Shown here one piece after another: positions 45,897-57,600 of a DNA stretch of 64,000 nt; position 1 is the first letter of the stretch; every line of letters starts with the position of its first letter. The DNA is from Spirochaetia bacterium (GTDB taxonomy: Bacteria > Spirochaetota > Leptospiria > Turneriellales > JAOUOS01), in assembly GCA_029880265.1 (NCBI GenBank), contig JAOUOT010000002.1, positions 1 through 64,000 on the forward strand, given 5' to 3'. The translations under genes were made by a program, and so were the position numbers. The notes beneath the pieces were generated by a model. That model saw only the letters and a program-made list of their open reading frames with translations. It ran no database searches and was not told where the DNA came from.

Positions 45897-47120
45897 TTAT
45901 TGAATTATGAATCCCGCCGCCAGACCGGCATGATCTGAGGGCCATAGCAGATAAGAATTATCAGAACTGGAAATCATTTCTAGCGGATCTATGCCGGTTA
46001 CCATTGTTCCCTCTACTGAAATTGTATTTGAGCCGTTTGTTTTATAGAGAATATGATCAATTCTGACTTCCGGAATTTCAGCGGCGTCTGTTAGTATATC
46101 AAGACAACATGTATTTTGTTCATTTGAACTTACCGTAAACGCGTCAAACAAAGAAGAATCGACTGCCAGTGTTTGATATGCAAATGAAATATCATACGGA
46201 TACGGCGGAATTGTGATCAAAGGATCAGAGTTTAAATCTGCCGCCAGAATAATATTTTCGTTTCGGCTGTTAATAAACCCCGCCAATTCAGCCGCCTGAT
46301 TTTGTCTGATAACAGAATCTGCCATTTCTAAATGAGTATTTACAATTCTAACCGGAACGTCTAAAACGCCAGGTTTTTCTACCATAATACTTGAATAACT
46401 TCTTGTAACGTTCACAACGGGAAATCCTGTATATAAGGCTCCAAAATCAACGCTGAACTGATCTGTAAAATCGCTTGAAATTTCACCATAATAATTAAAC
46501 CCGTCTTTAACCAAAATTACGTCATAATCAGTTATTCGAATATCTTTTCCCATATCTGTAATTTCGATATCGGCATTTTCTTTTTTAACGGCAATATGAT
46601 AAGTTAACGAATGCGCAGAAAGCGCGTCTGTTAAAGTCGTTATAAAATCAATTTCTTCGCAAGTAGCGTCTGATGAATAATTCGTTAAAAAATCTGAAGG
46701 CTGTTCTGTTCTGATCAATTCGGCCTCTTGTAAAACAATTACATCAGGCTGAAGTTCGCTTATTTCTCTAGCGATACCGGCCGCTCTTGTCACAAATTCA
46801 TTGTTTATTATATCAGTATACAAAGAATCTACCAATGTTATAATCTGAGTTAAATCGCTTGCCATTAATAAATTCTGAACATCGGCCCCTAAATACAGGT
46901 TTCTGTTATATACTTTTAAATTTGAAGCGGCAGAATAATTCAAACTGTAACCATAAGAAGCTAAAGGAGCAGCGCTTTGAACAACCGGCATCGCCTGGCA
47001 TTGATAAACTACTGAATTATCAATATCATTTTCTGAATCTTCATTGGAACATGAATAAAATATACTCTGAATCATTGTAAAACTAATTAAAACAGAAAAT
47101 ATTTTTAACTTAAAGGTCAT
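45897..47120 (-). CDS. Endonuclease/exonuclease/phosphatase-family lipoprotein
   Basis: A protein of 407 residues with lipoprotein signal IFYSC (Cys24) and a full EEP (DNase I-like) domain. Catalytic motifs are intact: VIVLQEAEL (Glu), IVNTHLEMA (His), ILAADLNSD (Asp/Asn), VRIDHILYK and the final WPSDHAGLA (SDH). The nearest functional analogies are secreted nucleases or sphingomyelinase/phosphodiesterase relatives; the substrate cannot be told. It is exported and anchored, transcribed alone, downstream (minus strand) of acs. Confidence 0.85.
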   Translation of the reverse strand: MTFKLKIFSVLISFTMIQSIFYSCSNEDSENDIDNSVVYQCQAMPVVQSAAPLASYGYSLNYSAASNLKVYNRNLYLGADVQNLLMASDLTQIITLVDSLYTDIINNEFVTRAAGIAREISELQPDVIVLQEAELIRTEQPSDFLTNYSSDATCEEIDFITTLTDALSAHSLTYHIAVKKENADIEITDMGKDIRITDYDVILVKDGFNYYGEISSDFTDQFSVDFGALYTGFPVVNVTRSYSSIMVEKPGVLDVPVRIVNTHLEMADSVIRQNQAAELAGFINSRNENIILAADLNSDPLITIPPYPYDISFAYQTLAVDSSLFDAFTVSSNEQNTCCLDILTDAAEIPEVRIDHILYKTNGSNTISVEGTMVTGIDPLEMISSSDNSYLLWPSDHAGLAAGFIIQ

Positions 47121-47172
47121 ATCTTTCTATAATTATAATATATACACATCAGCGCCATATCTCCAAATATTT

Positions 47173-49122
47173 TTATTTTTGTCTACCCTCAACAAGAGAC
47201 TGTACAACGCCTGGTTCGGCCAAGGTCGTAGTGTCTCCTAAGTCTTCAACTTCGCCGGCGGCGATTTTTCTTAAGATGCGGCGCATGATTTTGCCGCTTC
47301 TTGTCTTTGGTAAAGTAGGCGTAAAATGAATCGCGTCTGGTTTCGCGATAGGCGAAATTTCTTTTCCCACAAAAGCGATTAATTCTTTTTTCAGTTCTTC
47401 GCTCGGTTCTTCGCCTAATTTTAACGTAACATAGGCGTAAATGCCCTGCCCTTTAATTTCATGCGGATATCCCACAACGGCGGCCTCAGCCGTTTTCGGA
47501 TGCAAAACTAAAGCTGATTCAATTTCTGCAGTGCCAAGCCTGTGACCCGATACGTTTATTACGTCGTCTACTCTGCCTGTTATCCAGTAAAATCCGTCTT
47601 TATCGCGCCTGCATCCGTCGCCGGTAAAATAATAACCGTTGAATTGAGAAAAATAAGTATTAAAAAATCTCTGAGAATCTCCGTAAACCCCCCGCATGAT
47701 TGCCGGCCAGGGATATCTAATGCATAAATTGCCCTCGGCTTCGCCGTCAAGCTCTTGCCCCTTATCGTCGACCAGAAGAGGCTGAACCCCGAAAAAAGGC
47801 AGAGTAGCAGAACCCGGTTTTAAAGGCGTAATGCCCGGTAGCGGCGATATTAGTATGCCCCCTGTTTCAGTCTGCCACCATGTATCAACCACGGGGCATC
47901 TTTCTTTGCCGACAACCTTAAAATACCATTCCCATGCTTCGGGATTAATTGGCTCTCCTACGGTACCGAGAAGCCTTAGACTTTCAAGGGAACATTTATT
48001 CACAGGATCGTCGCCCAGTCTCATCAGCGCCCTGATTGCCGTTGGCGCCGTATAAAAAATACTTACCTTATATTTATCTACAATCTGCCAGAATCTTTCG
48101 GCCGAAGGATAAGTCGGAATTCCCTCAAACATGACGCTGGTTGCTCCGTTTATAAGGGGCCCGTAAACAATATAGCTATGGCCGGTTATCCATCCGATAT
48201 CGGCAGTGCACCAGTAGATATCGTCTTCTTTAATATCAAATATATATTTGTGAGTAACCGATGCATAAACTCCATATCCTGCGGTAGTATGAAGTACGCC
48301 TTTTGGTTTGCCGGTAGAGCCCGAAGTGTATAAAATAAAGAGAGGATCTTCAGAATCCATAACTTCATAATCGCAATTATCGTCTACAGTTTTTATTTCT
48401 TCATCATACCATATATCTCTGCCCTCGCGCCAGTTCTCAACGGGATCGCCCGTTCTTTTGACAATTAATACCTTTCTAACGTTGCAGCCCGCCTCAATAG
48501 CCTTATCGACATTTATTTTCATGGCAATATTTTTGCCGCCGCGATAAGCCATATCTGAAGTAATAATAAAATCTGATTTTGCGTCAAGTACCCTGTCTTT
48601 TATTGACTCGGGGCTAAATCCGCCAAAAATAACCGAGTGTACGGCCCCTATTCTTGCGCAGGCCAAAACGGCGAAGGCAAGCTCTGGTATCATAGGCAGA
48701 TAAATGGTGACGCGATCGCCTTTTTTAACTTCATTCTTTTTTAAAACATTGGCAAATCGACAGACTTCTTTGTAAAGCTCTTCATAAGTATAACTTTTAT
48801 TTTCATCGGGATTATCGGCTTCCCATATAATGGCGGTTTTATTTTTTCTTGGGCCCTCTAAGTGCCTGTCTATAGCGTTATAACATAAATTCAATTTGCC
48901 GTCTATAAACCAGTTTATTTTAGCGTTTGCAAAATCGTGGTCTGCTGCTTTGCTCCATTTAGAATACCAGCTAAGCTGTTCTTCGGCTATTTTGGCCCAA
49001 AACCCTTCTGGGTCTTTTACGCTTTCTGAATAAAGCTTATTATATTCCTGCATTGAATTGATATTGGCTTTTTTGGCAAATTCTGAATTGATCTTTTCAG
49101 GATAATATATTTTTTCTGTCAT
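47173..49122 (-). CDS. acs: Acetyl-CoA synthetase
   Basis: An AMP-forming acetate:CoA ligase of 649 residues. The adenylate-forming motif [22 protein letters not shown] and the C-terminal [13 protein letters not shown] (the Lys whose acetylation inactivates the enzyme) are intact; total length matches the family. It activates acetate for the TCA cycle or lipid synthesis and fits with the acyl-CoA dehydrogenase and fumarase in the window. A strong Shine-Dalgarno ACGGAGA precedes ATG 49122; almost the same leader precedes the proposed AUU start at 45845. Confidence 0.96.
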   Translation of the reverse strand: MTEKIYYPEKINSEFAKKANINSMQEYNKLYSESVKDPEGFWAKIAEEQLSWYSKWSKAADHDFANAKINWFIDGKLNLCYNAIDRHLEGPRKNKTAIIWEADNPDENKSYTYEELYKEVCRFANVLKKNEVKKGDRVTIYLPMIPELAFAVLACARIGAVHSVIFGGFSPESIKDRVLDAKSDFIITSDMAYRGGKNIAMKINVDKAIEAGCNVRKVLIVKRTGDPVENWREGRDIWYDEEIKTVDDNCDYEVMDSEDPLFILYTSGSTGKPKGVLHTTAGYGVYASVTHKYIFDIKEDDIYWCTADIGWITGHSYIVYGPLINGATSVMFEGIPTYPSAERFWQIVDKYKVSIFYTAPTAIRALMRLGDDPVNKCSLESLRLLGTVGEPINPEAWEWYFKVVGKERCPVVDTWWQTETGGILISPLPGITPLKPGSATLPFFGVQPLLVDDKGQELDGEAEGNLCIRYPWPAIMRGVYGDSQRFFNTYFSQFNGYYFTGDGCRRDKDGFYWITGRVDDVINVSGHRLGTAEIESALVLHPKTAEAAVVGYPHEIKGQGIYAYVTLKLGEEPSEELKKELIAFVGKEISPIAKPDAIHFTPTLPKTRSGKIMRRILRKIAAGEVEDLGDTTTLAEPGVVQSLVEGRQK

Positions 49123-49304
49123 AACTTATTCTCCGTTTGTATTTATTTTGAAACGCTTTTTCGCGATCAGTGTTTGCGGCTGTAATGAGTAGAATTTGAT
49201 CATTATAAATCCGCTAATATATAAAATTTTATTTTGCGTTCTTCTTCATTGTTATAATAATAAAAAATGAATTACGTGTCAAGATAAAAGTTTTGCCGCA
49301 AACG

Positions 49305-51272
49305 CTATCTTTTTAAAGCGCGTTTTCTCGCCAAGTCAATTTGCGCCTTCCATTGGGGACGCGCATATTTTATGAACATTATATAATACTTTCCAGCTTC
49401 TTCTTTATTCTTTTTATCCCATAAAAGATTTGCAAGGTTATAGGGAGCTTCAGCATAAGATTCATCATGTTCAATAGCCTCTTTGTAAAACTTTTCGGCT
49501 TCGTCAAATTTTGACTGTTTCTCTAAGATTATCGCCAAATCATTGGCAGAGCCCGCGCTTTTAGGCGCTTTGATATATGCCAATCGGGCATACTTTTCTG
49601 CTTCTAAAATATGCTTTGCTCCCTGCGTCGCAAGACATCTTGCGGTTAGTTTTAACGCGTTAAAGTTCATATCTGAAGAGGCAGCTACCCTTTTTAACTC
49701 AATGCACGATTCGATATTGCCGGGCAAATTCTTTTTTAGCCATATTGGCGGCCCTAAGTGTTGAAAACGATATTTTTCTCTCTCATTAGCGGTTTCGTCG
49801 ATTGAACGCATATAAACCTCGCTCATGTCGTCCCAGAATACAAGCTCCCACTTATCGGCTCTTAAGATAGAATCAATATGCGTAAGTTCAATATCTCTTC
49901 GATAAAAGGCGGCTATATTGATATCATTTTTATCAATATAGTTTTTCCATTCTTTTATTGTCCATTTATTGGCGAGCAGATTATAAACCTTTTGTTGATC
50001 ATAGATGTCAATTCTGCCGTCTACGAGAACTTTTCTATTTTCAGGCAGTTTGCCGATAAAATAAGAGCCCCAATTGTAAAGGGCGGCCACATTGCCTTTT
50101 GAATTCAGCGATTGAATAAAATTTACGGCCCCCGAAGGATACAATCTTTTATCGACGCCCAAGCCGAATTTTAAGTTCCCGTTTTTTAATATTACAACTG
50201 GCGTTATTATAAAGACAAACAATAATGCCGCAATTTTTATATACTTTCTATATTTTGTATAGAATGACAATTCAACAGCGGCGGCAGAAATCCATGAAGC
50301 CAAGACTATAGAAGCGACCAGCGAATATACGGCATGAAAACGTATTGCCTGAAAAGATAGAATTATAAATATCAATAAAATAGCGATATCGTATATTGGC
50401 AGAGTTTTTTGCCGAATAAACCGCCATACCATAAGAATAAATAATATAAAATAAAAAGCGGGAACGCTTAAAAGGTCGCCTGATTTCGAGCTCTGCCACT
50501 CGCCTATGAAAACTCTTGCTGATTCTAAACCTTTAACATGAAACAAAAAAAGCCATAAATCATATGTATGCGGATTTACCAGCGTGCTCAGGCAAACCAG
50601 TAAAAATACGCTTCCCCATGTTTTTAAATCGGGAAATACAATTTCTTCGGTTTTTTGCCAGCCTATTTTTTTAAGAAATGTTTTTTCTATAATCGCCCCG
50701 CCAAACGCGATAGCCATAAGCAGAGGGCCCAATATAAAACTGTCGTGACTGTTTGCCCAGAAAAGCTGAACAGGTATGAGCCAATATAAATATTTTTTAT
50801 CTTCTCGTCTTGCCCTGTCTAAAAAATATAGAAAAGCCATTATGGCCATAAAAAACATTATATGAGGAGCCTCGCTTAGCCGAAACCGCGCGCCAACGCA
50901 CCCTAATACTATAAAGAATACCGTAATTTCGGGCAATGACCGTCTCGCTTTTGCCGTTAGATATGCGATAAAATGAAATATTGCTATCCAGATTGATTTG
51001 ATAATTACCAGTAAAGACGCGCCGCCTATTTTCCAAACAGTATAAAAGAAGATTCCCGCGAGCCACTCATGGTAAATCCATTTTCTGCCCTCAGAAAGCA
51101 AGGTAAACGGATCTAATTTTGGCACGCTTCCGTTTTTCAGTATCCATTCTGCGGCGCGAAGATGAAACCATAGATCAAGGGTGTGTATCTTAAAAAGCGC
51201 GAGAAAAAATACGCAAATTAAAGCGCTAAACACAAAAGAATTTCTTTTTATCGCAGATAGGTATAAACTCAT
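49305..51272 (-). CDS. Polytopic membrane protein with C-terminal TPRs
   Basis: A protein of 655 residues. About ten transmembrane helices occupy residues ~10-370; the first periplasmic loop contains DLWFHLRAAEWILKNG and SEGRKWIYHEWLAG, a pattern seen in GT-C-like/oligosaccharyltransferase-like membrane proteins of unknown function. After a soluble domain (VLVDGRIDIYDQQKVYNLL) the C-terminus has two TPRs (AEKYARLAYIKAPKSAGSAN; AEKFYKEAIEHDESYAEAPY). It could handle surface polysaccharide or protein glycosylation, but no catalytic residue can be assigned. Transcribed alone. Confidence 0.7.
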   Translation of the reverse strand: MSLYLSAIKRNSFVFSALICVFFLALFKIHTLDLWFHLRAAEWILKNGSVPKLDPFTLLSEGRKWIYHEWLAGIFFYTVWKIGGASLLVIIKSIWIAIFHFIAYLTAKARRSLPEITVFFIVLGCVGARFRLSEAPHIMFFMAIMAFLYFLDRARREDKKYLYWLIPVQLFWANSHDSFILGPLLMAIAFGGAIIEKTFLKKIGWQKTEEIVFPDLKTWGSVFLLVCLSTLVNPHTYDLWLFLFHVKGLESARVFIGEWQSSKSGDLLSVPAFYFILFILMVWRFIRQKTLPIYDIAILLIFIILSFQAIRFHAVYSLVASIVLASWISAAAVELSFYTKYRKYIKIAALLFVFIITPVVILKNGNLKFGLGVDKRLYPSGAVNFIQSLNSKGNVAALYNWGSYFIGKLPENRKVLVDGRIDIYDQQKVYNLLANKWTIKEWKNYIDKNDINIAAFYRRDIELTHIDSILRADKWELVFWDDMSEVYMRSIDETANEREKYRFQHLGPPIWLKKNLPGNIESCIELKRVAASSDMNFNALKLTARCLATQGAKHILEAEKYARLAYIKAPKSAGSANDLAIILEKQSKFDEAEKFYKEAIEHDESYAEAPYNLANLLWDKKNKEEAGKYYIMFIKYARPQWKAQIDLARKRALKR

Positions 51273-51375
51273 AAAAATTACTTTGATTTATAAATTATAA
51301 TAATGTTATATTTAGAGAACGTAATTGTATTTAATCTTTTCATCTTTTTTCTCTAAATTCATTGTCAAGTTTATT

Positions 51376-52749
51376 TTAACATTCTAATAAAGCCAAAAGC
51401 TCATAATGCGGCGTCCATGGGAAAAAATCAAGAAGCATAAGTTTTTTAATTTTATAACCGAATTCAGAAAGCTTTGCTGCGTCTCTGGCAAAAGTGGCCG
51501 CGTTGCATGAAGAATAAATAACAGGTTTTTTAACGGGCCTTATAATTTCGTCAAAGAAAATCTGCATTTCAGAAGGCATAAATCCGGCGCGGGGCGGATT
51601 TATCAGCATAAGATCAAAATCATAGTTTTTAATAATTTCTTTTTTTTCTTCGGCCAGTTTATCAAGACGGGTTAAGTCGCACTGAATATATTCTTCGCCT
51701 GAAATTATTTTTTGAGATTTGAACTTATTGTTTGATATTGTCGTTTTTTTTAGTTCTTCTTCTTTTAAGATATCAATGCCCAAAGAAGAAACCGGTCTAT
51801 TAAAGCTTATCATTTCTGTTATAAACTTAAATCCTGAAAAAATTTCTAATATTTTTATTTTTTCTTCATTCGTCGAAAAAGTCTCATTAATAAAATCTTC
51901 GATTTTAGAGAGCCAGACAGAAACAAACCGGCTGTTAATCTGAAAAAAGGCCGCGTTAGGAATTTTAACCGAAGTTATCGAATTTTCAGGATATTCAATG
52001 GTATAGGTAAATTCAGCTTTTTTATCTTCTGGCGAATTTAACGACCAGATTCCGGTTTTTTCGGTTACATAGTCAAAGCGGTATCTTACGCATCTTTCAA
52101 GTTCAAGCTCTTCGGGAAAATCTTTGTCAAAAAATTTCTGCTCAAAGATAAGACACCCTTCTTCGGGAAAAGGCGTTGTGCGATAGCTTGCGGGAGCGTA
52201 GAACCCCCTTTCTTTGTATTTATTGATATGAACCTGTACATGATTTCGATAATGAAATTTTTGCGGCGAATAAATGATTTCAGCTTCGGGGCTTATAACT
52301 TTTTCTCTTTGAAACTGCGACAAAAGCCATTTGTTTTTATATTCTAAAGTTTTTTCGTAAGAAAGATGAAGAAGTTTACATCCACCGCAAAAAACAAATT
52401 TCTCGCACGGCTCTTCGACTCTATCAGAAGAAACGCTCATAAGGGCCCATTTTTTATGAACAAAGGTTTCTTCTAACGCGGCGGATTGATTTTCATATTT
52501 TATATTTTCTTTAGACTCTTTTAATTCGTTTATAGTCAATAAAACGCCAAAGAAATGCCCCGATTTAACGCGAATAACTTTTACAAACCCGTTTTCGCCG
52601 GGCAGCATTCCGAGAATAAAACCGGTTAAAGGCTTTACCTGATGCAGAAGATTTTCTGTTTCTATGTGAGAAAGGCCGTATCCGTCAGAGACAAATTCAG
52701 AGCATTTGACCTTATAAATTTCGCCGCGGCGTAATTTTCTGGTTTGCAT
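51376..52749 (-). CDS. RlmD/TrmA-type 23S rRNA (uracil-C5)-methyltransferase
   Basis: A SAM-dependent RNA methyltransferase of 457 residues. It has an N-terminal TRAM domain (RRGEIYKVKCSEFVSDGYGL), a [4Fe-4S] cluster site C115-x5-C121-x2-C124 (CEKFVFCGGC) with C199, the substrate motif AAFFQINSRF, the catalytic-domain motif LINPPRAG (Asn where most members have Asp) and the nucleophile region YSSCNAATFARD. It is an RlmD/RumA-like family member; the exact rRNA or tRNA target needs phylogeny. It starts 18 nt after the purH stop, so the two are probably co-transcribed. Confidence 0.85.
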   Translation of the reverse strand: MQTRKLRRGEIYKVKCSEFVSDGYGLSHIETENLLHQVKPLTGFILGMLPGENGFVKVIRVKSGHFFGVLLTINELKESKENIKYENQSAALEETFVHKKWALMSVSSDRVEEPCEKFVFCGGCKLLHLSYEKTLEYKNKWLLSQFQREKVISPEAEIIYSPQKFHYRNHVQVHINKYKERGFYAPASYRTTPFPEEGCLIFEQKFFDKDFPEELELERCVRYRFDYVTEKTGIWSLNSPEDKKAEFTYTIEYPENSITSVKIPNAAFFQINSRFVSVWLSKIEDFINETFSTNEEKIKILEIFSGFKFITEMISFNRPVSSLGIDILKEEELKKTTISNNKFKSQKIISGEEYIQCDLTRLDKLAEEKKEIIKNYDFDLMLINPPRAGFMPSEMQIFFDEIIRPVKKPVIYSSCNAATFARDAAKLSEFGYKIKKLMLLDFFPWTPHYELLALLEC

Positions 52750-52767
52750 CGGCGATTGTTTTTTGAA

Positions 52768-54318
52768 TCAACCGTGTCTAAAATGCCGAATTCCGGTAAA
52801 GGCCATAATGATGCCCGCTTCGTCGGCCGCTTTAATGCTTTCTTCGTCGTTTATAGATCCGCCGGGCTGAATGACTGCGTTTGCTCCCGCTTCTATGGCC
52901 ATGTCAACCGCGTCTCTAAAAGGGAAAAACGCTTCTGACGCCAGACAGCTGCCTTCAAGAGATAACCCCGCGTCTTTTGCTTTTTTTACCGCAATATTAA
53001 TAGAGTCAAGACGGCTCATCTGGCCCGCCCCAATGGCGAGCGTATGTTTGTCTTTTGAAAATACAACGGCGTTTGACTTGATATACTTAACTGTTTGAAA
53101 AGCGAACAGTAACTCTTCAAGCTGTTCTTTATCAGGTTTTTTTTGCGTTACAATTTTAATTTCTTCTTCGTTAACGACCTTTTGATCGCTTTCCTGCAAT
53201 AGAAATCCGAAACACGAGTTTTTTATTTCAATATTGGGCAGATTGATTTCTTTTAAATTTGGTATTCTGATAAGCCTTAAATTCTTTTTCTTTTTTAACA
53301 CATCAAGCGCGTCGTCGTCATAATCGGGGGCCACGATGATTTCAAAAAAATGCTGATTTAAAAGCTCTGCCGTATCAAGGGTAACCTTATCGTTAAAAGA
53401 AACAATCCCCCCAAAAAAGCTTACGGGATCGGTTTGAATCGCTCTTTTTAAATTTTCAAGCTGGCTCTTGCCGAATGAAATTCCGCACGGGTTTGTATGC
53501 TTGAAAATGGCGCATACGGGCCCGGTAAAGTCTTTTGCCACGGCAATGGCAGAATCTAAATCGAGAAAATTATTATAAGATAACTCTTTGCCGTGAAGCT
53601 GCATCCATGGCATTTTGTTGGTCATGACCGGCACAAAAAAAGCGCCCCCCTGATGCGGATTTTCGCCGTAACGCAATGGCTGGTGCTTTTTCATGGCCAA
53701 AGAAAATTTATCGGGAAACTTATCGCCCTGAAGGCCGTATAAATACTGAGAAATAACGGAATCATATGCCGATGTGCGCGCAAAAGCTTCGACAGAAAGC
53801 TGAAAACGATATTCTTCGGCCAGGGCCCCAGAATTTTCGTTTAATCGTTTTATAATCTCGTCATATTGAGACGAATCTACCACAACGGCAACGTCTTTGT
53901 AGTTTTTAGCGGCCGCTCTTATCATAGAGGGCCCGCCGATATCGATATTTTCAATGGCTTCTTCAAAAGAGAAATCTTCTTTTCGAATGACTTCTTCAAA
54001 AGGGTAAAGATTAATGCATACAAGATCAAACGTTAAAATAGCATGCTCGGTTAAACTCTCTACATGCGATTCGTTATCTCTCTTGGCCAAAATGCCTCCG
54101 TGCACCTTAGGATGCAATGTTTTGACCCTGCCGTCTAAAATTTCGGGAAAGCCCGTATAGCTGCCGATAGATATCGCTTCAATGTCGGCTTCTTTTAAAG
54201 CTCGAAGCGTTCCGCCGGTTGAATAAATCTCAACGCCTTTGTTTTTTAACTCTCTTGCAAATTCTAAAAGATTCGTTTTGTCTGAAACCGATATTATAGC
54301 TCTTTTTATTTCTTTCAT
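52768..54318 (-). CDS. purH: Bifunctional AICAR formyltransferase/IMP cyclohydrolase
   Basis: A protein of 516 residues that performs the last two steps of de novo IMP synthesis. The N-terminal cyclohydrolase domain opens with IKRAIISVSDKTNLLEFARE and contains GRVKTLHPKVHGGILA; the C-terminal transformylase domain contains RYGENPHQGGAFF, KHTNPCGIS and the final DAVDMAIEAGANAVIQPGGS. Complete and canonical. The rRNA methyltransferase gene follows in the same direction. Confidence 0.96.
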   Translation of the reverse strand: MKEIKRAIISVSDKTNLLEFARELKNKGVEIYSTGGTLRALKEADIEAISIGSYTGFPEILDGRVKTLHPKVHGGILAKRDNESHVESLTEHAILTFDLVCINLYPFEEVIRKEDFSFEEAIENIDIGGPSMIRAAAKNYKDVAVVVDSSQYDEIIKRLNENSGALAEEYRFQLSVEAFARTSAYDSVISQYLYGLQGDKFPDKFSLAMKKHQPLRYGENPHQGGAFFVPVMTNKMPWMQLHGKELSYNNFLDLDSAIAVAKDFTGPVCAIFKHTNPCGISFGKSQLENLKRAIQTDPVSFFGGIVSFNDKVTLDTAELLNQHFFEIIVAPDYDDDALDVLKKKKNLRLIRIPNLKEINLPNIEIKNSCFGFLLQESDQKVVNEEEIKIVTQKKPDKEQLEELLFAFQTVKYIKSNAVVFSKDKHTLAIGAGQMSRLDSINIAVKKAKDAGLSLEGSCLASEAFFPFRDAVDMAIEAGANAVIQPGGSINDEESIKAADEAGIIMAFTGIRHFRHG

Positions 54319-54488
54319 ATATTACCCTCATTAACCTGAAATTATTATTTTTTCAGCGCGTCAAGTCAATAGAGATCAAGACGCCTTAGTCTTTCAAATT
54401 TATAATTAAATAGAAAAATATTTCTGTGATTTTTTGTACGCCTTATGGCTTTTTACTATGCATTGTCTTTTAAAAATACAAATTTTTA

Positions 54489-54517
54489 TTGACAAAGTGA
54501 AATGACAACTTTAAATG
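54489..54517 (+). promoter_or_regulatory. Candidate promoter of the giant DUF4215 lipoprotein
   Basis: A consensus -35 TTGACA (54489-54494) is followed after 16-17 bp by TTAAAT/TAAATG as a weak -10. The leader to ATG 54605 would be about 80 nt and ends with a good Shine-Dalgarno GAGGAGA. Confidence 0.38.
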
Positions 54518-54604
54518 TACACGTTTTGGATAAAAAACAAGTATCAAAATAAAAGTTATTTGTAGTTAATTATGAATAACCTTTGTTACAGAGGAGACCG
54601 AGTC

Positions 54605-57600
54605 ATGAAAAATCTATTTATAAAAAATATCTTTAACGCAGCTATATTATTCACTATCTTTTCTTTATCATGCGCCGAATATGAGATAGAGATTGATTCA
54701 TCGAAACTTGGAACAAATACGGGTACCGGCATAACCGCTAATTGCGGCAATGGAGTATGCGAGACAACCGAGGCAACGACTACTTGCTGGCAAGACTGCG
54801 GCAGCTCTTGCGGAGATACTGTATGCAATGGAACAGAAACCACTACAAGCTGCGCGAGTGATTGCCCTTTTACGCCCACTTGTGGCGATCTGACTTGTAA
54901 CGGAACTGAAACCACGGCTAGCTGCTGGCAAGATTGCGGTTCCTCTTGCGGCGATACGGTTTGCAACGGCGCTGAAACATCTGTAACTTGCCCAACAGAC
55001 TGCCAATCAGAAGGCAGTATCGCCTCTCCAGTGAACTACTCTTATGCCGACTTACCGAGGGCGGGTAAAGTTGATAGCGCAAGCTACTACAGTATTACCG
55101 GTCTTACTCCTGGTCAAACTTATAGCGCAAATCTAACAAATACTAATGGCGATACAGATATATATGTATACTCTGACTCAAGTTACTTAGTACAGCTATG
55201 TTCACATTTTGACAATATTATTATTGATAAGCAGTGTACTTTCACAGCGCCGGCTTCGGGTATTATTTATATAAAAACAGACAGCGATACCGGCGCCGAT
55301 ATCACGTACACGCTGAATATCACAAACCCGCCTGTCTGCGGAAATAGCATTTTAGAAGGCGTAGAAGAATGTGATGACGGTAACACATCCAGTAATGACG
55401 GTTGCAGCTGGAACTGTATAAGCGAAATAATATCGACAACGCCAATTACAATAGATACGCCTGTCGTTGATTCAATTGTAAATTATGCTAACATAAAAGA
55501 TTATACATTTTCCGCAACAGCCGGTCAAAATTATGTAATCTGGTGGAATGGTTCATGGTATGGCGACGGCACTCAATCTGGGCAAATACAGGTTTCAGCC
55601 ATAGGGCAAACCAGCGGAACTCAATATTTTTCATGGGTTCTAGACGGATACAATTATCCGGAAACAATTATGCCTGCTATAAACGAAACGATAATTATTC
55701 GGGTCAGAACAGTAGACATAGGCTCATATGTAATAGAGGTAAGCGATCCGGTATGCGCCAACAATATAGTTGAAACGGGCGAACCATGCGATGACGGGGG
55801 TACCGTTAACGGCGATGGCTGTGACGCAAACTGTCAAATTGAAATATGCGGCAATAACGTTGTTCAAAGCCATATTGGCGAACAATGCGACGATGATAAC
55901 ACAATGAATAATGACGGATGCAGCTCTGAATGCCTTACAGAAGAAACTATTTCAGCCACAATACTAACCGATAATAGTATCGTTTCAGGAGTAATTGACA
56001 CAGGATATGATTTAAGAGAATACACTTTTGATGTCGTTGCTAATGAATACTATACTATCTGGTGGAACGACAGCGCCAACGGCGACGTGACACAAACAGC
56101 CGATATACAAGTTTCTGTTTATAATGATTCTATAGGTTATTTCATGTATGACTCGACGGGAACAAATCAATTGCAAAATGAAGATCATGCCTATACGAAT
56201 CCTTATGAAATACACCCTGATTTCACGGGCACTGTCACTTTAAAAGTTACAGCTAGAAGTTATTACAATAGCAACAAGGGAACCTTTGAAATAAGCGTAA
56301 AACATCATCAATGCGGCGACGGTACGGTAGACACAACCGAAAACTGTGATGATGGTAATTTATTTGATAGCGACGGTTGTTCATCTTTGTGCCTATTTGA
56401 AGCTATTACGCCCGCTTCTTTGACACTGGGGCAATGGCAAAACGGAAGAATTCTAAATTCAACCGATAGCGTAACTTATACATTTGCTTCAATAGCCGCC
56501 GAAAGCTATCATATTCGATGGAATGACGACAGCTCTGGCGATAATTCTCAGTCTGGCGACATTAAAGTAACCGCTACGGGTTTAACTAGCGGCATGACCT
56601 TCTTTACCACCATAAACCACGGCTGGCAACCAGCAAGCGTTCAAATAATTAACGCTGTGATAAACGAAGATATAGAAATATTGGTTGAACCGTATTCAAC
56701 ATCATCAAATGATTTAGGAAGTTTTCAAATAATCGCCAAAAAACCCATTTGCGGCGATAACTATCTTGATATTGATGAAACATGTGACGATGCCAATACC
56801 ATACCCGGCGATGGTTGTGATGATGTATGCCAAATAGAAAGCGAATCAATAATTTTAGGCGCTTGGACAGACGGCGCGATCACGAGCCTCAACTCTCAAA
56901 AAGGATACTCTATAGACGGCGCTTTAGCCGGAGACGGTTATCGTATTTGGTGGAACGATTCATATTCAGGAGACGGCAGCCAAAATTTGGACATAAAAGT
57001 TTCAGCTAAAGATAGCCTTTTAACTCCGCTTTTTACTGATATTAACAGCGGCTATACTTCTGCACAAGAAATTGCTATAACAAACGACGGACCGGTTACA
57101 GTTATTGTAAACCCATACTATGTTACAAAAATTGGTAACTTTCAAATCTTAGTCGAAAAAGCGGAATGCGGCGACGGTTTTTTTGACACCTCAACAAATG
57201 AACAATGCGATGACGGTAATTTAATAAACGGCGACGGATGCAGTAACATATGCGAAGTAGAGCCCGAATCAATTATTGACGGAGTATGGATGAATGGAGA
57301 GCTCACATACAGCATACCTACTAGACTTTATAGGATCTATGGCGCTTTAGCAGGCGAGAAATACCGAATATGGTGGAACGACGATTATAAAGGAGACGGA
57401 ACACAAACCTTATATGATGCGGATGTTACCGCCACAGACGACTTCGCGGGAACTAATTTTTTTACTAATTTAAGTAATGGGTGGGATGCCCCAAAAATAA
57501 TCAATACAGTAAATAACGGCTCAATTTCGCTGAAAGTTTCTAATTACTGGGGTTATTACGGCACTTTTCAAATTAAAGCAGAAAAGGCTATTTGCGGAGA

